Below, piece by piece: positions 1 to 10,054 of a stretch of DNA of 64,000 nucleotides. Numbering within the stretch: position 1 is the first letter of the stretch; each line of letters begins with the position of its first letter. Below the pieces are notes generated by a model, which had not been told where the DNA came from, did not search any database, and saw only the letters and a list, made by a program, of their open reading frames with translations. A program made the position numbers and the translations under genes. The DNA comes from Rugalucina vietnamica (Eukaryota > Mollusca > Bivalvia > Lucinida > Lucinidae), in assembly GCA_964017185.1 (NCBI GenBank), contig OZ024871.1, positions 60,191,226-60,255,225 on the forward strand. Direction: 5' to 3'.

Positions 1-1512
1 AGTGATGACAATTCAGGTGACGAAATGGATATTGAAGAAAAAAATGACATAGTTTCGCAGAATAAGTACATTTGTTTTGAAGACTGCCTCACAGACTTGT
101 TTGTCCGTCTGAAATGCACACAGTGTGATTCACCGGTGGATCCGGATGACATTGTTGAAGACAGTAGTGACGGAACATTATTGAAGTGTTCAGTATATTG
201 TACCGGTGGGCATCTTATTCATTCGTGGTCATCTCAGCCGCTACTGGGGAAGATGCCAGCCGGTAATCTGTTGGCAAGTGCTGCCATTCTTTTTTGTGGT
301 CAAACATACACCCATATCTCACAAATGGCTAGTTTTTTTAACTTGAAATTTTTGTCACATACATCGTATAACAACATCCAGAGGCAGTATGTGATGCCTG
401 TTATTATGTACACTTGGGCAACCCTTCAGGATGCTTTGCTGAAAAACCTAAAGGGTAGCGGTAAGATGCTGCGTCTTGCTGGTGATGGCAGGTGCGATAG
501 CCCTGGTTTTAGTGCTAAGTATTGCACATATTCAATCCTTGAAATGGACTCTGATGCTATAGTAACATTTGTGGTTGTGCAAGTCAGTGAAACAGGCAGT
601 TCATGCAGAATGGAAGTGGAAGGCTTTCGACGCTGCATGAATTACCTGTTAGATCTGGGTTTCACAGTCCAGGTGCTTGCTACAGATCGGCATGTTCAGA
701 TCAGGAGTATTATGAGTAAAGAATACTCAAGCACCGATCACCAGTTTGACGTATGGCATCTTTCTAACAACATCAAGAAGAAGTTGATGCAGAGGGCGAA
801 GGCAAAGGGCTGTGAGGACCTTGGGTTGTGGATCAAGGCCATCTGTAACCACTTGTGGTGGTGTTCCAGCAATTGCAATGGTAACAAAGACTGGCTGGAA
901 GAATGCTGGAAATCTGTTGTTCACCATGTTGTAAATGAACATTCCTTCACAGGTGAACACATAACTCAATGTCCTCACGAGCCCCTTGAGCCAGAAGTTG
1001 CAAGAAAGAAAAAATGGTTAAAGAAGGGGTCAAAGGCACATAATGCTCTGAAGGAGGTGGTATTAGATAAGAGGTTAACCAAGGACATAAGGCATTTGAG
1101 TGAATTCTGTCACACTGGCAGTCTTGAGGTGTATCACAGTCTAATGACTAAATATGTTCCAAAGAGGCAAGAATTCGATTACGATCAAATGAATGCTCGG
1201 ACCGCTTTGGCTGTGATAGACCACAATATGTCACGTGACAGAATCCAGCTTACCAACAGAAAAGGGGAAAAAATGTTCAAAATTGTTTGCACCAAGGCTA
1301 ATTCGCAATGGGTAGTCAAACCTCGCTATGAGAGCAAGAAATATGACTGGGTTTTGGCCATGATGAAGAAACTTGTTGATGAAAAGCAGGAACGGACTCT
1401 CTCACCTGTCAGAGTTACAAAAATGGGGAACATAGCTCCGACTCCAGCACCTCCAAAATCTCAGCTTATTGGGTCATTGTTGTCGAGATTTTCTAAGAAA
1501 AAAAGTCATTAG
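1..1512 (+). CDS. Transposase-like DDE/RNase H-fold protein, 5' partial
   Basis: The first in-window ATG is at base 25 (495 residues from there), but the frame is open back to base 1 and encodes an acidic stretch, so the true start or an upstream exon probably lies outside the window. Numbering from that ATG, a zinc-binding-like N-terminus has C31, C34, C55, C59 and H63, followed by an HSWSSQP motif. A catalytic-looking triad follows: D154 in GDGRCDSPG, D221 in ATDRH, and E368 in TGSLEVYHS. D242-V-W-H245 gives the D(2)H signature known from several eukaryotic cut-and-paste superfamilies. Residues 270-300 are Trp/Cys rich (NHLWWC), and the C-terminus is a basic tail. I recall this as a family of uncharacterised proteins common in fish and invertebrate genomes, sometimes with a THAP domain, so Kolobok-like is a guess. 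No terminal inverted repeats were found nearby. It may be a live element, a remnant or a domesticated gene. Confidence 0.75.
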   Translation, partial: SDDNSGDEMDIEEKNDIVSQNKYICFEDCLTDLFVRLKCTQCDSPVDPDDIVEDSSDGTLLKCSVYCTGGHLIHSWSSQPLLGKMPAGNLLASAAILFCGQTYTHISQMASFFNLKFLSHTSYNNIQRQYVMPVIMYTWATLQDALLKNLKGSGKMLRLAGDGRCDSPGFSAKYCTYSILEMDSDAIVTFVVVQVSETGSSCRMEVEGFRRCMNYLLDLGFTVQVLATDRHVQIRSIMSKEYSSTDHQFDVWHLSNNIKKKLMQRAKAKGCEDLGLWIKAICNHLWWCSSNCNGNKDWLEECWKSVVHHVVNEHSFTGEHITQCPHEPLEPEVARKKKWLKKGSKAHNALKEVVLDKRLTKDIRHLSEFCHTGSLEVYHSLMTKYVPKRQEFDYDQMNARTALAVIDHNMSRDRIQLTNRKGEKMFKIVCTKANSQWVVKPRYESKKYDWVLAMMKKLVDEKQERTLSPVRVTKMGNIAPTPAPPKSQLIGSLLSRFSKKKSH

Positions 1513-1696
1513 AAACTATTTGTACATGTTTGTATAAGGTAAATGGCAACACTCATGTATATGCTTGATTGTCAATTTTCTGAATGGGGCACATGCACAG
1601 TACATGTTATATAATTATCACATGCCCAAAAGTACTGGTTTACTCCCAGGAAGCAATTACTCCTGACAAGACTGAAAAATAATTGACCGGGATGCT

Positions 1697-1702
1697 AATA
1701 AA
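1697..1702 (+). promoter_or_regulatory. Possible polyadenylation signal of the transposase-like gene
   Basis: An AATAAA hexamer lies about 185 bases past the TAG stop of the transposase-like frame and runs into an A-rich tract. It is the first canonical signal downstream. The motif is short and the region is AT rich, so chance is possible. Confidence 0.35.
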
Positions 1703-2730
1703 AAAAAACACACATAACCTCATAACATGAATGTAACACGTGCTGATCCTGCATGCGGATTCAAGTCGAGTACACGGTAAATGTACATGTAGATTTTACT
1801 GGCTTTTATTCGTTAGAAATAATTCTGAGCTCTACAAACATGACAAAGCACTAAATGTATTTTAACTGCTCAAGCCTCTTTTATCAGATAAAATCTGTTA
1901 GATATAACCATATACTGGACACTGACATCATTTTAGCATTCCAGCAGATATATGTTAGATCCTGCATCAGGGCATTCTATCATGAATGTTTTATCTTCAT
2001 ATGCTGTTGAAATGTTTTTATCTTTTTGATACAACAAATGTTTGGGCCAAGGTTTAGGCAGTCACTACCAAAGTGAGCTGCTGGCCACTTTTGACAGATA
2101 ATATAATCTGTACTTTTAGTAGAGAGTTAGACATTGACCAAATTCATATTTAGAGATTGTCCCTATTATTATTTTTTTTTAATTCAGTTTTACGACAAGA
2201 TTATTTCAACTCATACAGGCCAATCAGTAGGTGGGGAAAATACTCATTGGAACCCAATGCATGTTTTAAATGACTCTGGTATAGAGAAAACAAAATGGCA
2301 AAATGTTGCACAAACTTCAATTACTTGTAGATTTTTTTTTTGTGTGTGCATTTTTGTATATATTGTAATACATATAGGTTGTTAACGTTTTTAGTCACAA
2401 AATGATATCTAGGTTGTTTCTGAGTTCATTTCTAAGTACATGTAGTTTTGATAGCATTGCACCTGTCCTATTGACTATTGTGCAAGCATTTTCAGACAAG
2501 ATGTGATTAAACAGATCCATTTATAAGTTTTATCAGATTATAACTAAACCAGACAATCTATCAATTTCTTTATTGTTTCTATCAAGCAGAGATACTTTCA
2601 AAACACTAAAACATTACCAATTTTGATTGAAATTGTCTGATTAATCGAAAAATCATGTCTCATAATTTTCTATGATAAACTCCATAGCACTACCAACACT
2701 ACCATTGTTTGTTGTCAGCTAAACGCGATT
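1703..2730. other. Intergenic, no recognisable feature
   Basis: AT-rich sequence between the convergent transposase-like gene and the minus-strand P2X7-like 3' piece. Frames are short and broken, and I see no tandem repeat, structured RNA or recognisable transposon end. Confidence 0.6.
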
Positions 2731-2916
2731 TCACTGGAAAAGATCCCTGATGCCATCCAGAACTGTTCTGAAGCCAGTATAGTCATTATTGGAGTCTGGA
2801 AATCTGGTTATAATGGCAGTCACAACACAGGATGGAATAATAACTCGCTTGCCTTTGCCGAGTTTCTCTCCATCATCCAACTGATAAACTGGCGATAAGC
2901 TGTGAGGCGGGCTTGT
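2731..2916 (-). pseudogene. 3' part of a P2X7-like C-terminal domain, frameshifted
   Basis: Read on the minus strand, a pyrimidine-rich tract ending in TTTTCAG (2917-2923) resembles a splice acceptor. It is followed by a frame containing LTAYRQFISW. About ten bases after that Trp codon (near 2862-2872) the reading shifts frame, and the next frame gives KLGKGKRVIIPSCVV, then RFPDSNNDYTGF, and stops at 2731-2733. In the P2X7 intracellular (ballast) domain family, AYRQF..W, then LG..R..PSCV, then FP....YTGF occur in exactly this order. The exon would begin with one base completing a split codon. It is probably the 3' exon of the gene whose 5' piece lies at 7040-7402. The shift of frame suggests a pseudogene, or a sequencing or assembly error. 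Family recognition is from memory; the order of motifs is seen directly. Confidence 0.6.
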
Positions 2917-3132
2917 CTGAAAAGATAATGATTATTTTCTTTAAAATTATTCATAGCCATGCAAAAAACAAGAATTTTTTGTATTATAGTGATCACAATA
3001 ATCATATCAACAGCAAAAACTTGTTTAGTGCTTAAAGTGAAACACATGCAACAGTATAAACCACATGTATATGATATTTCTGATGTTTTTCCATTTATGA
3101 CCTTCATTCTGTTTTACTGTGATGAGTCAGAG

Positions 3133-3238
<106 letters not shown>

Positions 3239-3754
3239 GTTACAATCGTGTTGCACCTTATATTGTCATAGACTGCAAAATTTTACATCTATTTCTATTA
3301 TATTATGCTACTACATGTGTAGAATTACTTGAAATACCGGTATGTGCTTCTTTGCATTTTGAATAATGAGTACATATATATGTTTTAGTGATCAAAAACA
3401 GATCAATCATGGTGCCCTCAATTTTTACATATGCATTCTTTCAAGCACTGTGAGTTTTGACCAAAGTAGGTCTGACACAAACAGAGGAAGATGAACAATA
3501 TATACCCTATTCGTTCTAATTAGCGCACAGTGTGCTTAACTTTTCGAAATAATTTAAGGTAGCAATGTGCGCTTATGCATATGTTTTTCGGAAACGACCA
3601 GGGTGTGCTTATTGAAACATGAGCGCTTATTATTACAGTATTTGATTTACAAGAGGCCAACGATGCTCTGTGGTAAATGTGCAGCCTGCATTTTGTCTTG
3701 GTATCTGTTAGATGTATTGTATAAATATGGTTACAAAGAAGTGATTTATATGAG

Positions 3755-3995
3755 CTGCGACGCGAGAAAACCGGTCTTCAGGGATTCCGACCACGTCCGA
3801 CACAAACCGACCTGTAGTCACAGAAACAGGCTAGAAGCTTAAACTTTCGGATCTAAGAAGAAGAACAATTGTACTATCCGTGTAGCGAAAACAAAGGCGC
3901 TGATCAACTTCGCGAAGCCGATCTGCACCTTTGTTTTTGCATAGGCAAATATCTGGCTTTCTCACGATGCAGCTCATATTATAAAGATACTTCCA
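3755..3995 (+). repeat. Dispersed repeat with pseudo-coding ENKGADQL signature
   Basis: Translated fragments read ARKPVF.DSDHVRHKP (3763-3810), PCSENKGADQLREADLHLCF (3872-3931) and, in a shifted frame, FSHDAAH-like sequence (3957-3980). I recall the same short peptides recurring in predicted proteins from many molluscs and corals, where they mark an interspersed repeat and not a real gene. The frame breaks several times here and there is no plausible start or splice pattern. Ends are approximate. Whether the element is a SINE or a MITE cannot be told from one copy. Confidence 0.5.
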
Positions 3996-4140
3996 GACTT
4001 AAAGTATGTACAGTGTATGTACATGCTACATGTATTGTTGAAAAAGGAAGAAAGCATAATATAAATATATATATGTCAAATATATCATGGGTTTTTATCG
4101 CACCTGCTTATAGCAGGGTGCGATATAGGAGTCCAAATTT

Positions 4141-4177
4141 CTGTCTGTTCGTTCGTTCGTCCGTTCGTCCGTCCGTC
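4141..4177 (+). repeat. CGTT/CGTC tetranucleotide microsatellite
   Basis: Imperfect run of GTTC and GTCC tetramers, part of the left end of the surrounding TIR element. Confidence 0.85.
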
Positions 4178-4184
4178 AACATTT

Positions 4185-4935
4185 ACGTCGAAGTTTGGTT
4201 TTCTCGACATCAGAGATAGCTGGGAGACTGAAACCTTGCATAGTAATTGTCCCTGACATACCCTTCAAGCACGCACCTTGACCCGGTGGCTTTGACCTAT
4301 ATTTCACGGTCCACTGACTTTGAAAATTTTTACGTCGAAGTTTTGTCAACATTTACGTCGAAGTTTGGTTTTCTCGACATCAGAGATAGCTGCAAGTCTG
4401 AAACCTTGCATAGTAATTGTCCTTGACATACCCTTCAAGCACGCACCTTGACCCGGTGCCCTTGACCTATATTTCACGGTCCACTGACTTTGAAAATTTT
4501 ACGTCGAAGTTTGGTTTTCTCGACATCAGAGATAGCTGCGAGTCTGAAACCTTGCATAGTAATTGTCCTTGACATACCCTTCAAGCACGCACCTTAACCC
4601 GGTGCCCTTGACCTGTATTTTACGGTCCACTGACTTTGAAAATTTTTACGTCGAAGTTTGGTTTTCTCGACATCAGAGATAGCTGCAAGTCTGAAACCTT
4701 GCATAGTAGTTGTCCTTGACATACCCTTCAAGCACGCACCTTAATCCGGTGCCCTTGACCTATATTTCACGGTCCACTGACTTTGAAAATTTTTATGTTG
4801 AAGTTTAGTTTTCTCGACATCAGAGATAGCTGCAAATCTGAAACCTTGCATAGTGATTGACCTTGACATGCCCTTCAAGCATGCACCTTGACCCGATGCC
4901 CTTGAACTATATTTCACGGTCTGTTGACTTTGCCC
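4185..4935 (+). repeat. Five tandem copies of a ~147-bp unit
   Basis: The landmark ACGTCGAAGTTTGG begins at 4185, 4355, 4501 and 4648, and as a diverged copy (ATGTTGAAGTTTAG) at 4795. Spacings are 170, 146, 147 and 147 bases; the first is long because of a 23-base partial duplication at 4332-4354. Each unit carries CATCAGAGATAGCTG, CTTGCATAGTA and ATTTCACGGTCCACTGAC. Units differ by a few per cent. Confidence 0.9.
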
Positions 4936-5043
4936 GATGCAGGTGCGATATCGACCTCCGCGGAGTTCTTGTAGTTTTTTTATAACAACCTTCAATGAGC
5001 TGTTCAAGGCAGATGATCAACCAAAAGCCTTGTCTGTGGTAGA

Positions 5044-5228
5044 AGACTCTGTGGCGCAGTGGTCATGTCCCTCCCCTTGTTAACCAGGGGTCGCATGTTC
5101 AATCCCGGCTTCTCCAGTCTGTCGGATGACACTATAAACCGAGGTTCTGTCTCCATATGACCTTAGCTGTTGATAGGACGCTTAACCCAAATCAACCGAC
5201 CAATCTTGTTTGTGTCATGACCATTTGG
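5044..5228 (+). mobile_element. tRNA-Asn-derived SINE
   Basis: The head (5044-5112) looks like a decayed tRNA-Asn. An A-box-like TGTGGCGCAGTGG is followed by an anticodon-loop segment with TTGTTAACC, as in tRNA-Asn(GUU), and by a B-box-like ATGTTCAATCCC at 5096-5107. The unrelated body ends in a tail with TTGATAGGACGCTTAACCC (about 5171-5189). That tail is shared, diverged, with the elements at 5255 and 62515. The 3' end is approximate. Confidence 0.65.
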
Positions 5229-5254
5229 ATTTCTTTCATAAAGATTGGTTCATG

Positions 5255-5435
5255 GGAAATAGCCTAGTGGTTCAAGCCTCAGACTCCAAATTCTGAGATC
5301 AGCAGTTGCACCGGTTTGTTTCCTTGAGCATGGCACAAATACCCATAGAACTCGGCTATTCGCAGGAAGTTCCCTGATATGCCCAAAATTGTTGAGATGG
5401 CCGTTTAACCTCAAAACAAAGAAAAAATAGTTCCT
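5255..5435 (+). mobile_element. Second tRNA-derived SINE
   Basis: A-box-like ATAGCCTAGTGGTTCAAGC is followed by an anticodon-stem/loop segment CAGACTCCAAATTCTG, with CCA at the anticodon position. The B box is degraded. The tail GTTGAGATGGCCGTTTAACC and the A-rich end near 5415-5430 resemble the tail of the SINE immediately upstream, so two SINEs with different heads share a related 3' end. Confidence 0.5.
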
Positions 5436-5795
5436 CTTCAACAGATTGTGACAACTGTGGCTCAGACCTGGTTAAGTGCTCCCTCCTGCAATTAGGCTTG
5501 TACCAAAACATATAAATACTACAAAATAGGCAAAATCAGATACTTTAGACCAATTTATACACACAGAGCTTGATGGGTGACAGAATGTGTTAATATGGTG
5601 TGCATGATAGACAGAAATAATGAGCGTGATGAGACGTGTGTCTAGTGGGACGAGTTGACCTTCTTTCCAATGGGGTCGAAATGACTAGATTCCTAAAAAC
5701 TTCGTCTTACACCGGCAAATAATGACAAAATTATACATAAGTATCTGTGTTTGACGCAAAAGGATATGAATATTTCCAAAAGACAATTTTTATTT
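5436..5795. other. AT-rich spacer, no recognisable feature
   Basis: No repeat, motif or open frame I can support. Confidence 0.5.
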
Positions 5796-6112
5796 TATAC
5801 TAATGTCCAATGAAAACGTACCACCTACAAAAGTGTAAAACATATGTTTTTGATTGAAAATTTCAGTTTGTCTATTTGATATTTCGGTACTGTGATAAGC
5901 TGTCCAAATCATGGCACGTTCGCAAATCTGTCTGATAAGTGATGCTCCGAGGATAAAGCAACCAAGACGTTAAGCGTCAAAAAGAAAATCACAAAACCGG
6001 TATTCGAATGCGCCAGATGTGAAGAAATCTTCAATCACGCATCGACTCGCGCCTAGAAGATGCATAACGTCGAAACAGTCAGTGCGCTTCGAAAAGGTCA
6101 ACGTGGAATTCT

Positions 6113-6120
6113 TGACGTCA
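6113..6120. promoter_or_regulatory. CRE palindrome
   Basis: Exact TGACGTCA, the full CREB/ATF site, inside the 5796-6921 inverted-end element. Confidence 0.35.
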
Positions 6121-6427
6121 TAAGCAACATTTTGACCACTGCACAATAACAGAGACATTAAAAAGGCAATCAAATGCCTGCAGCAAAATTGCGATTAAAT
6201 CACAGATGTGATCCGTTTTGTCCAGGAATCTTGCCCATTACATCATAAAGGCTTAGGATTTTGACGTTTAATGGCTAACGTAAAGCATTAAAATCGCAAA
6301 GACGTTGAACCTAAATGATCTGTACATCTTTTATTGTACGCTTATATTCATCTCGACAAACAAATACGATTTTCAGAAATTCTGACTCAATAGCGTTTCC
6401 GGAAGCGGCTGGAGAGAAGCTTAAAAT

Positions 6428-6435
6428 TGACGTCA
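6428..6435. promoter_or_regulatory. CRE palindrome near an ETS-type site
   Basis: Exact TGACGTCA, 21 bases after CCGGAAGC at 6399-6406, in the same CpG-richer interior. Confidence 0.35.
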
Positions 6436-7039
6436 GTCATCGAACGTCATTCTAGAAAATGATTTCGGTGACGTTTTGCATATGTTAAGATTCGTATTCC
6501 CAAAATAAACTGTTTTTGGGATATCTGTATGAAAGACACCGTTTGTGAACGTTTCTTGACCGAATTTGCAAGACTTTGCGTTTTTTAGGCGTGCATGGTG
6601 ACGCGTAGAGCGCTTTTACCGTGTGTTGTGATGCGATGTAGTGGTTGAGTAGGCGGCGAATAGTTCGTAGAGCTACTCGCATACGGGAAAATCATTTCCG
6701 GGATTTTTGGATCAGTCATAGCTTACGTAAAATTGAATAAACGTAATTTGTAGTCTGACGTAACGTCGCTTACAAACCGTCGCGGGGGGATAAACTTTTG
6801 GCGTAGAAACATTGTATTCAACCTATCTAACATAAGGAAACATCATATGCGCACAAAGGTTTTGATATCCCGCAACTAAGAGCATCCGAGGAGTGGTACG
6901 TTTTCATTGGACATGAGTATATTTTGACACACCGTTTATTAACCATACCTGTTGTTCAGTTCGTCGGGAGCTCTACCGGTTTGTCCCTTAAACGCCATTA
7001 TTTGGATGTGCCAAATTCTAAAGGGTCACTGACGAGACT

Positions 7040-7402
7040 TTAATAGTCGAAACCGCGGTATGGCCCATCCCCTTTCTCATTAATATGTTCACTGCTCTTA
7101 AAGGATCTCTGTTTTAATTTTACTTCCAAAATTACGGGATTCAGTACGATTTCACCGAAATGTCTATGTTCTGTGATGCACTGATATTCTTCTAAAGTCC
7201 CACAACAAATCTCACTAGAACGGCAACACACGTTTTCGTCCCGGGAGGACATTTCAACACAATTTTCACATACACACCAATCGCCATCATCTGAACACTC
7301 GCTGTCCGAAGTCACATTGTTTTCCAACATTTCAAGTTCAGACGCGGTATATTCGGGTTCAAAACCATACGGCACGAGTCCTAGAGAATCATTAGAAGCC
7401 AT
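7040..7402 (-). CDS. P2X7-like C-terminal (ballast-type) domain protein, 5' exon
   Basis: Starting at the ATG at 7402 (context GAAATGGC), 120 codons are open to a TAA at 7040. A GTG ten codons upstream is also in frame but is not a likely eukaryotic start. The N-terminus contains PYGFEPEYT, then an acidic linker, then the cysteine core: WCVCENC (residues 42-48), CC at 59-60, CC at 66-67 and CITEH (75-79), then F82 and a VLNPVI segment. This spacing matches the zinc-binding P2X7 intracellular domain, which in invertebrates occurs as many stand-alone proteins without channel segments. The rest of the domain (AYRQF to PSCV) is absent here and appears at 2731-2916, so this is probably a first exon. 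GT at 7116-7117, after an in-frame GAA codon, is a candidate donor, but its phase does not match the 2916 acceptor. An intermediate exon or gene decay is therefore needed. Confidence 0.6.
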   Translation of the reverse strand: MASNDSLGLVPYGFEPEYTASELEMLENNVTSDSECSDDGDWCVCENCVEMSSRDENVCCRSSEICCGTLEEYQCITEHRHFGEIVLNPVILEVKLKQRSFKSSEHINEKGDGPYRGFDY

Positions 7403-7489
7403 TTCGAATGTCCGTTTGAATAATTTAGACACAAATGAGTTGTTAATTTACCGGGTTATCGCGTCGGATTCGAAGTAAAACTAACAGGT

Positions 7490-7514
7490 AATATAAATAG
7501 GCTGAGTGACGTCA
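7490..7514 (-). promoter_or_regulatory. TATA-like box and CRE upstream of the P2X7-like gene
   Basis: On the minus strand, a full TGACGTCA (7507-7514) is followed within about 8 bases by CTATTTATAT (7491-7500). The P2X7-like ATG lies about 90 bases further downstream at 7402, leaving room for a start site near 7460-7465 and a short leader. The arrangement supports a real promoter for the minus-strand gene. Confidence 0.45.
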
Positions 7515-9298
7515 CACACACAGGTGTCATGGCCGCTTACACGCTTGGCTGGAAAAGGCGATTACTCGATTTTTAAATCGTTAAAACTCGGCATCTGTAA
7601 GGGCTACCTGCACGAAATTTTCCAAATGTATTAAGTATTGTCTATATTTATAGCACATACCACGGGAAGCCCTACATTGCGGTCCCCTTTAAAGCTAAGC
7701 GTTGCAGTTGCAAACGTAAGTGTCAACATGTAAGCATTAACCGTTGCAGTTGCAACCTTTAAAGGCAACACGTTAACATTTAGCATTGCAGTTGCAAGCG
7801 TTAGTGGCAACACGTTAAAACTAAGCGTTGCAGTTACAACCGTTAGTGTCAACATTATAACAGTAAGTGTAGCATTTGCTTACGTTAATTTCAACACGTT
7901 AACACGTTGCAACCGTTTATGGCAACATGTTAACACTTAGCATTGCAGTTGCAACCGTTAGTGTCAACATGTTTACACCAAGCGTTGCAGTTGCAACCGT
8001 TAATGACAACACGTTAACACTAAGCATTGCGGTTACAATGCGTTAAAACTAAGCGTTGTAGTTAAAACCGTTAATGACAACACGTAAACACTAAGCTTTG
8101 CATTTGCAACCATTAAAACCATGTCAACACGTTAAAACTAAGCGTTGTAGTTACATGTATAACCGTTAATTGCAACACGTTAGCACTAAGCATTGGATTT
8201 GCAACCGTTAATACCGTGGCAACACGTTAAAACTAAGCGTTGCAGTTAAAACCGTTAATGACAACACGTAAACACTAAGCTGCATTTGCAACCATTAAAA
8301 CCATGTCAACACGTTAAAACTAAGCGTTGTAGTTATAACCGTTAATTGCAACACGTTAGCACTAAGCATTGGATTTGCAACCGTTAATACCGTGGCAACA
8401 TGTTAAAACTAAGCGTTGCAGTTAAAACCGTTAATGTCAACACGTAAACACTAAGCTTTGCATTTGCAACCGTTAAAACTGTGTCAACACGTTAAAACTA
8501 AGCGTTGTATTTAAAACCGTTAATGGCAACACGTAAACACTAAGCTTTGCATTTGCAACCGTTAAAACAGTTGCAAACGTTAGTGTCAACATGTAAGCAC
8601 TAACCGTTACAGTTGCAACCTTTAATGGCAACACGTTAACATTAAGCGTTAGTGGCAACACGTTAAAGGTAAGCGTTGCAGTTGCAAACGTCAGTGTCAA
8701 CATGTAAGCACTAACCGTTGCAGTTGCAACCTTTAAAGGCAACACGTTAACATTAAGCATTGCAGTTGCAAGCGTTAGTGGCAACACGTTAAAACTAAGC
8801 GTTGCAGTTACAACCGTTAGTGTCAACATTATAACAGTAAGTGTAGCATTTGCTTACGTTAATTTCAACACGTTAACACGTTGCAACCGTTTATGTCAAC
8901 ATGTTAACACTTAGCATTGCAGTTGCAACCGTTAGTGTCAACACGTTAACACTAAGCATTGCGGTTACAATGCGTTAAAACTAAGCGTTGTAGTTAAAAC
9001 CGTTAATGACAACACGTAAACACTAAGCTTTGCATTTGCAACCATCAAAACCATGTCAACACGTTAAAACTAAGCGTTGTAGTTATAACCACGTTAGCAC
9101 TAAGCATTGGATTTGCAACCGTTAATACCGTGGCAACACGTTAAAACTAAGCGTTGCAGTTAAAACCGTTAATGACAACACGTAAACGCTAAGCTTTGCA
9201 TTTGCAACCATTAAACCATGTCAACACGTTAAAGCTAAGCGTTGTAGTTATAACCGTTAATTGCAACACGTTAGCACTAAGCATTGGATTTGCAACCG

Positions 9299-10054
9299 TT
9301 AATACCGTGGCAACATGTTAAAACTAAGCGTTGCAGTTAAAACCGTTAATGACAACACGTAAACACTAAGCTTTGCATTTGCAACCGTTAAAACCAACAC
9401 GTTAAAACTAAGCGTTGTATTTAAAACCGTTAATGGCAACACGTAAACACTAAGCTTTGCATTTGCAACCGTTAAAACAGTTGCAAACGTTAGTGTCAAC
9501 ATGTAAGCACTAACCGTTACAATGCGTTAAAACTAAGCGTTGTAGTTAAAACCGTTAATGACAACACGTAAACACTAAGCTTTGCATTTGCAACCATCAA
9601 AACCATGTCAACACGTTAAAACTAAGCGTTGTAGTTATAACCACGTTAGCACTAAGCATTGGATTTGCAACCGTTAATACCGTGGCAACACGTTAAAACT
9701 AAGCGTTGCAGTTAAAACCGTTAATGACAACACGTAAACGCTAAGCTTTGCATTTGCAACCATTAAACCATGTCAACACGTTAAAGCTAAGCGTTGTAGT
9801 TATAACCGTTAATTGCAACACGTTAGCACTAAGCATTGGATTTGCAACCGTTAATACCGTGGCAACATGTTAAAACTAAGCGTTGCAGTTAAAACCGTTA
9901 ATGACAACACGTAAACACTAAGCTTTGCATTTGCAACCGTTAAAACCAACACGTTAAAACTAAGCGTTGTATTTAAAACCGTTAATGGCAACACGTAAAC
10001 ACTAAGCTTTGCATTTGCAACCGTTAAAACAGTTGCAAACGTTAGTGTCAACAT
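9299..10054. repeat. Recent 552-bp tandem duplication within the array
   Basis: Frames and their variant monomers at 9299-9502 recur unchanged at 9851-10054, and the intervening sequence matches, giving a 552-base period. Confidence 0.8.

Larger units (their letters stand above)
4096..4950. mobile_element. Non-autonomous TIR element with internal 147-bp tandem units
   Basis: Perfect 12-bp inverted ends TATCGCACCTGC (4096-4107) and GCAGGTGCGATA (4939-4950) bracket about 855 bp. The left end is itself a near-palindrome: ATCGCACCTGC, a short loop, then GCAGGGTGCGAT, with a one-base bulge. Next come a CGTT/CGTC tetranucleotide tract and then five tandem units. No coding capacity is seen. This architecture, inverted ends around a variable-copy core, fits a MITE-like or Helentron-like non-autonomous element. 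I recall similar left ends from bivalve genomes. It lies inside the putative intron of the minus-strand P2X7-like gene. Confidence 0.6.
5796..6921. mobile_element. Putative non-autonomous DNA element with 29-bp inverted ends
   Basis: Bases 5796-5824 and the reverse complement of 6893-6921 match at 28 of 29 positions, sharing the core ATGTCCAATGAAAACGTACC. A TA dinucleotide sits at each outer end, consistent with a TA target duplication but ambiguous because the ends begin TATAC. The 1.1 kb interior is CpG-richer than its surroundings and holds two TGACGTCA palindromes (6113-6120, 6428-6435) and a CCGGAAGC ETS-type site (6399-6406). No credible coding frame is present. A transposon is the simplest reading; a chance or regulatory inverted repeat of this length is unlikely. 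Confidence 0.6.

Noticed and set aside
4741-5007. 88-codon minus-strand frame
   Set aside because: It crosses the 147-bp repeat units and the end of the TIR element; repeat artefact.
5044-5112. Functional tRNA-Asn gene
   Set aside because: Stems are mismatched, the B box is altered and a SINE tail follows; it is a tRNA-derived SINE head.
6485-6682. 65-codon minus-strand frame
   Set aside because: No recognisable domain; it lies within the inverted-end element interior.
7403-7432. Upstream GTG start for the P2X7-like protein
   Set aside because: GTG is an unlikely eukaryotic start, and the ATG at 7402 has a good context.
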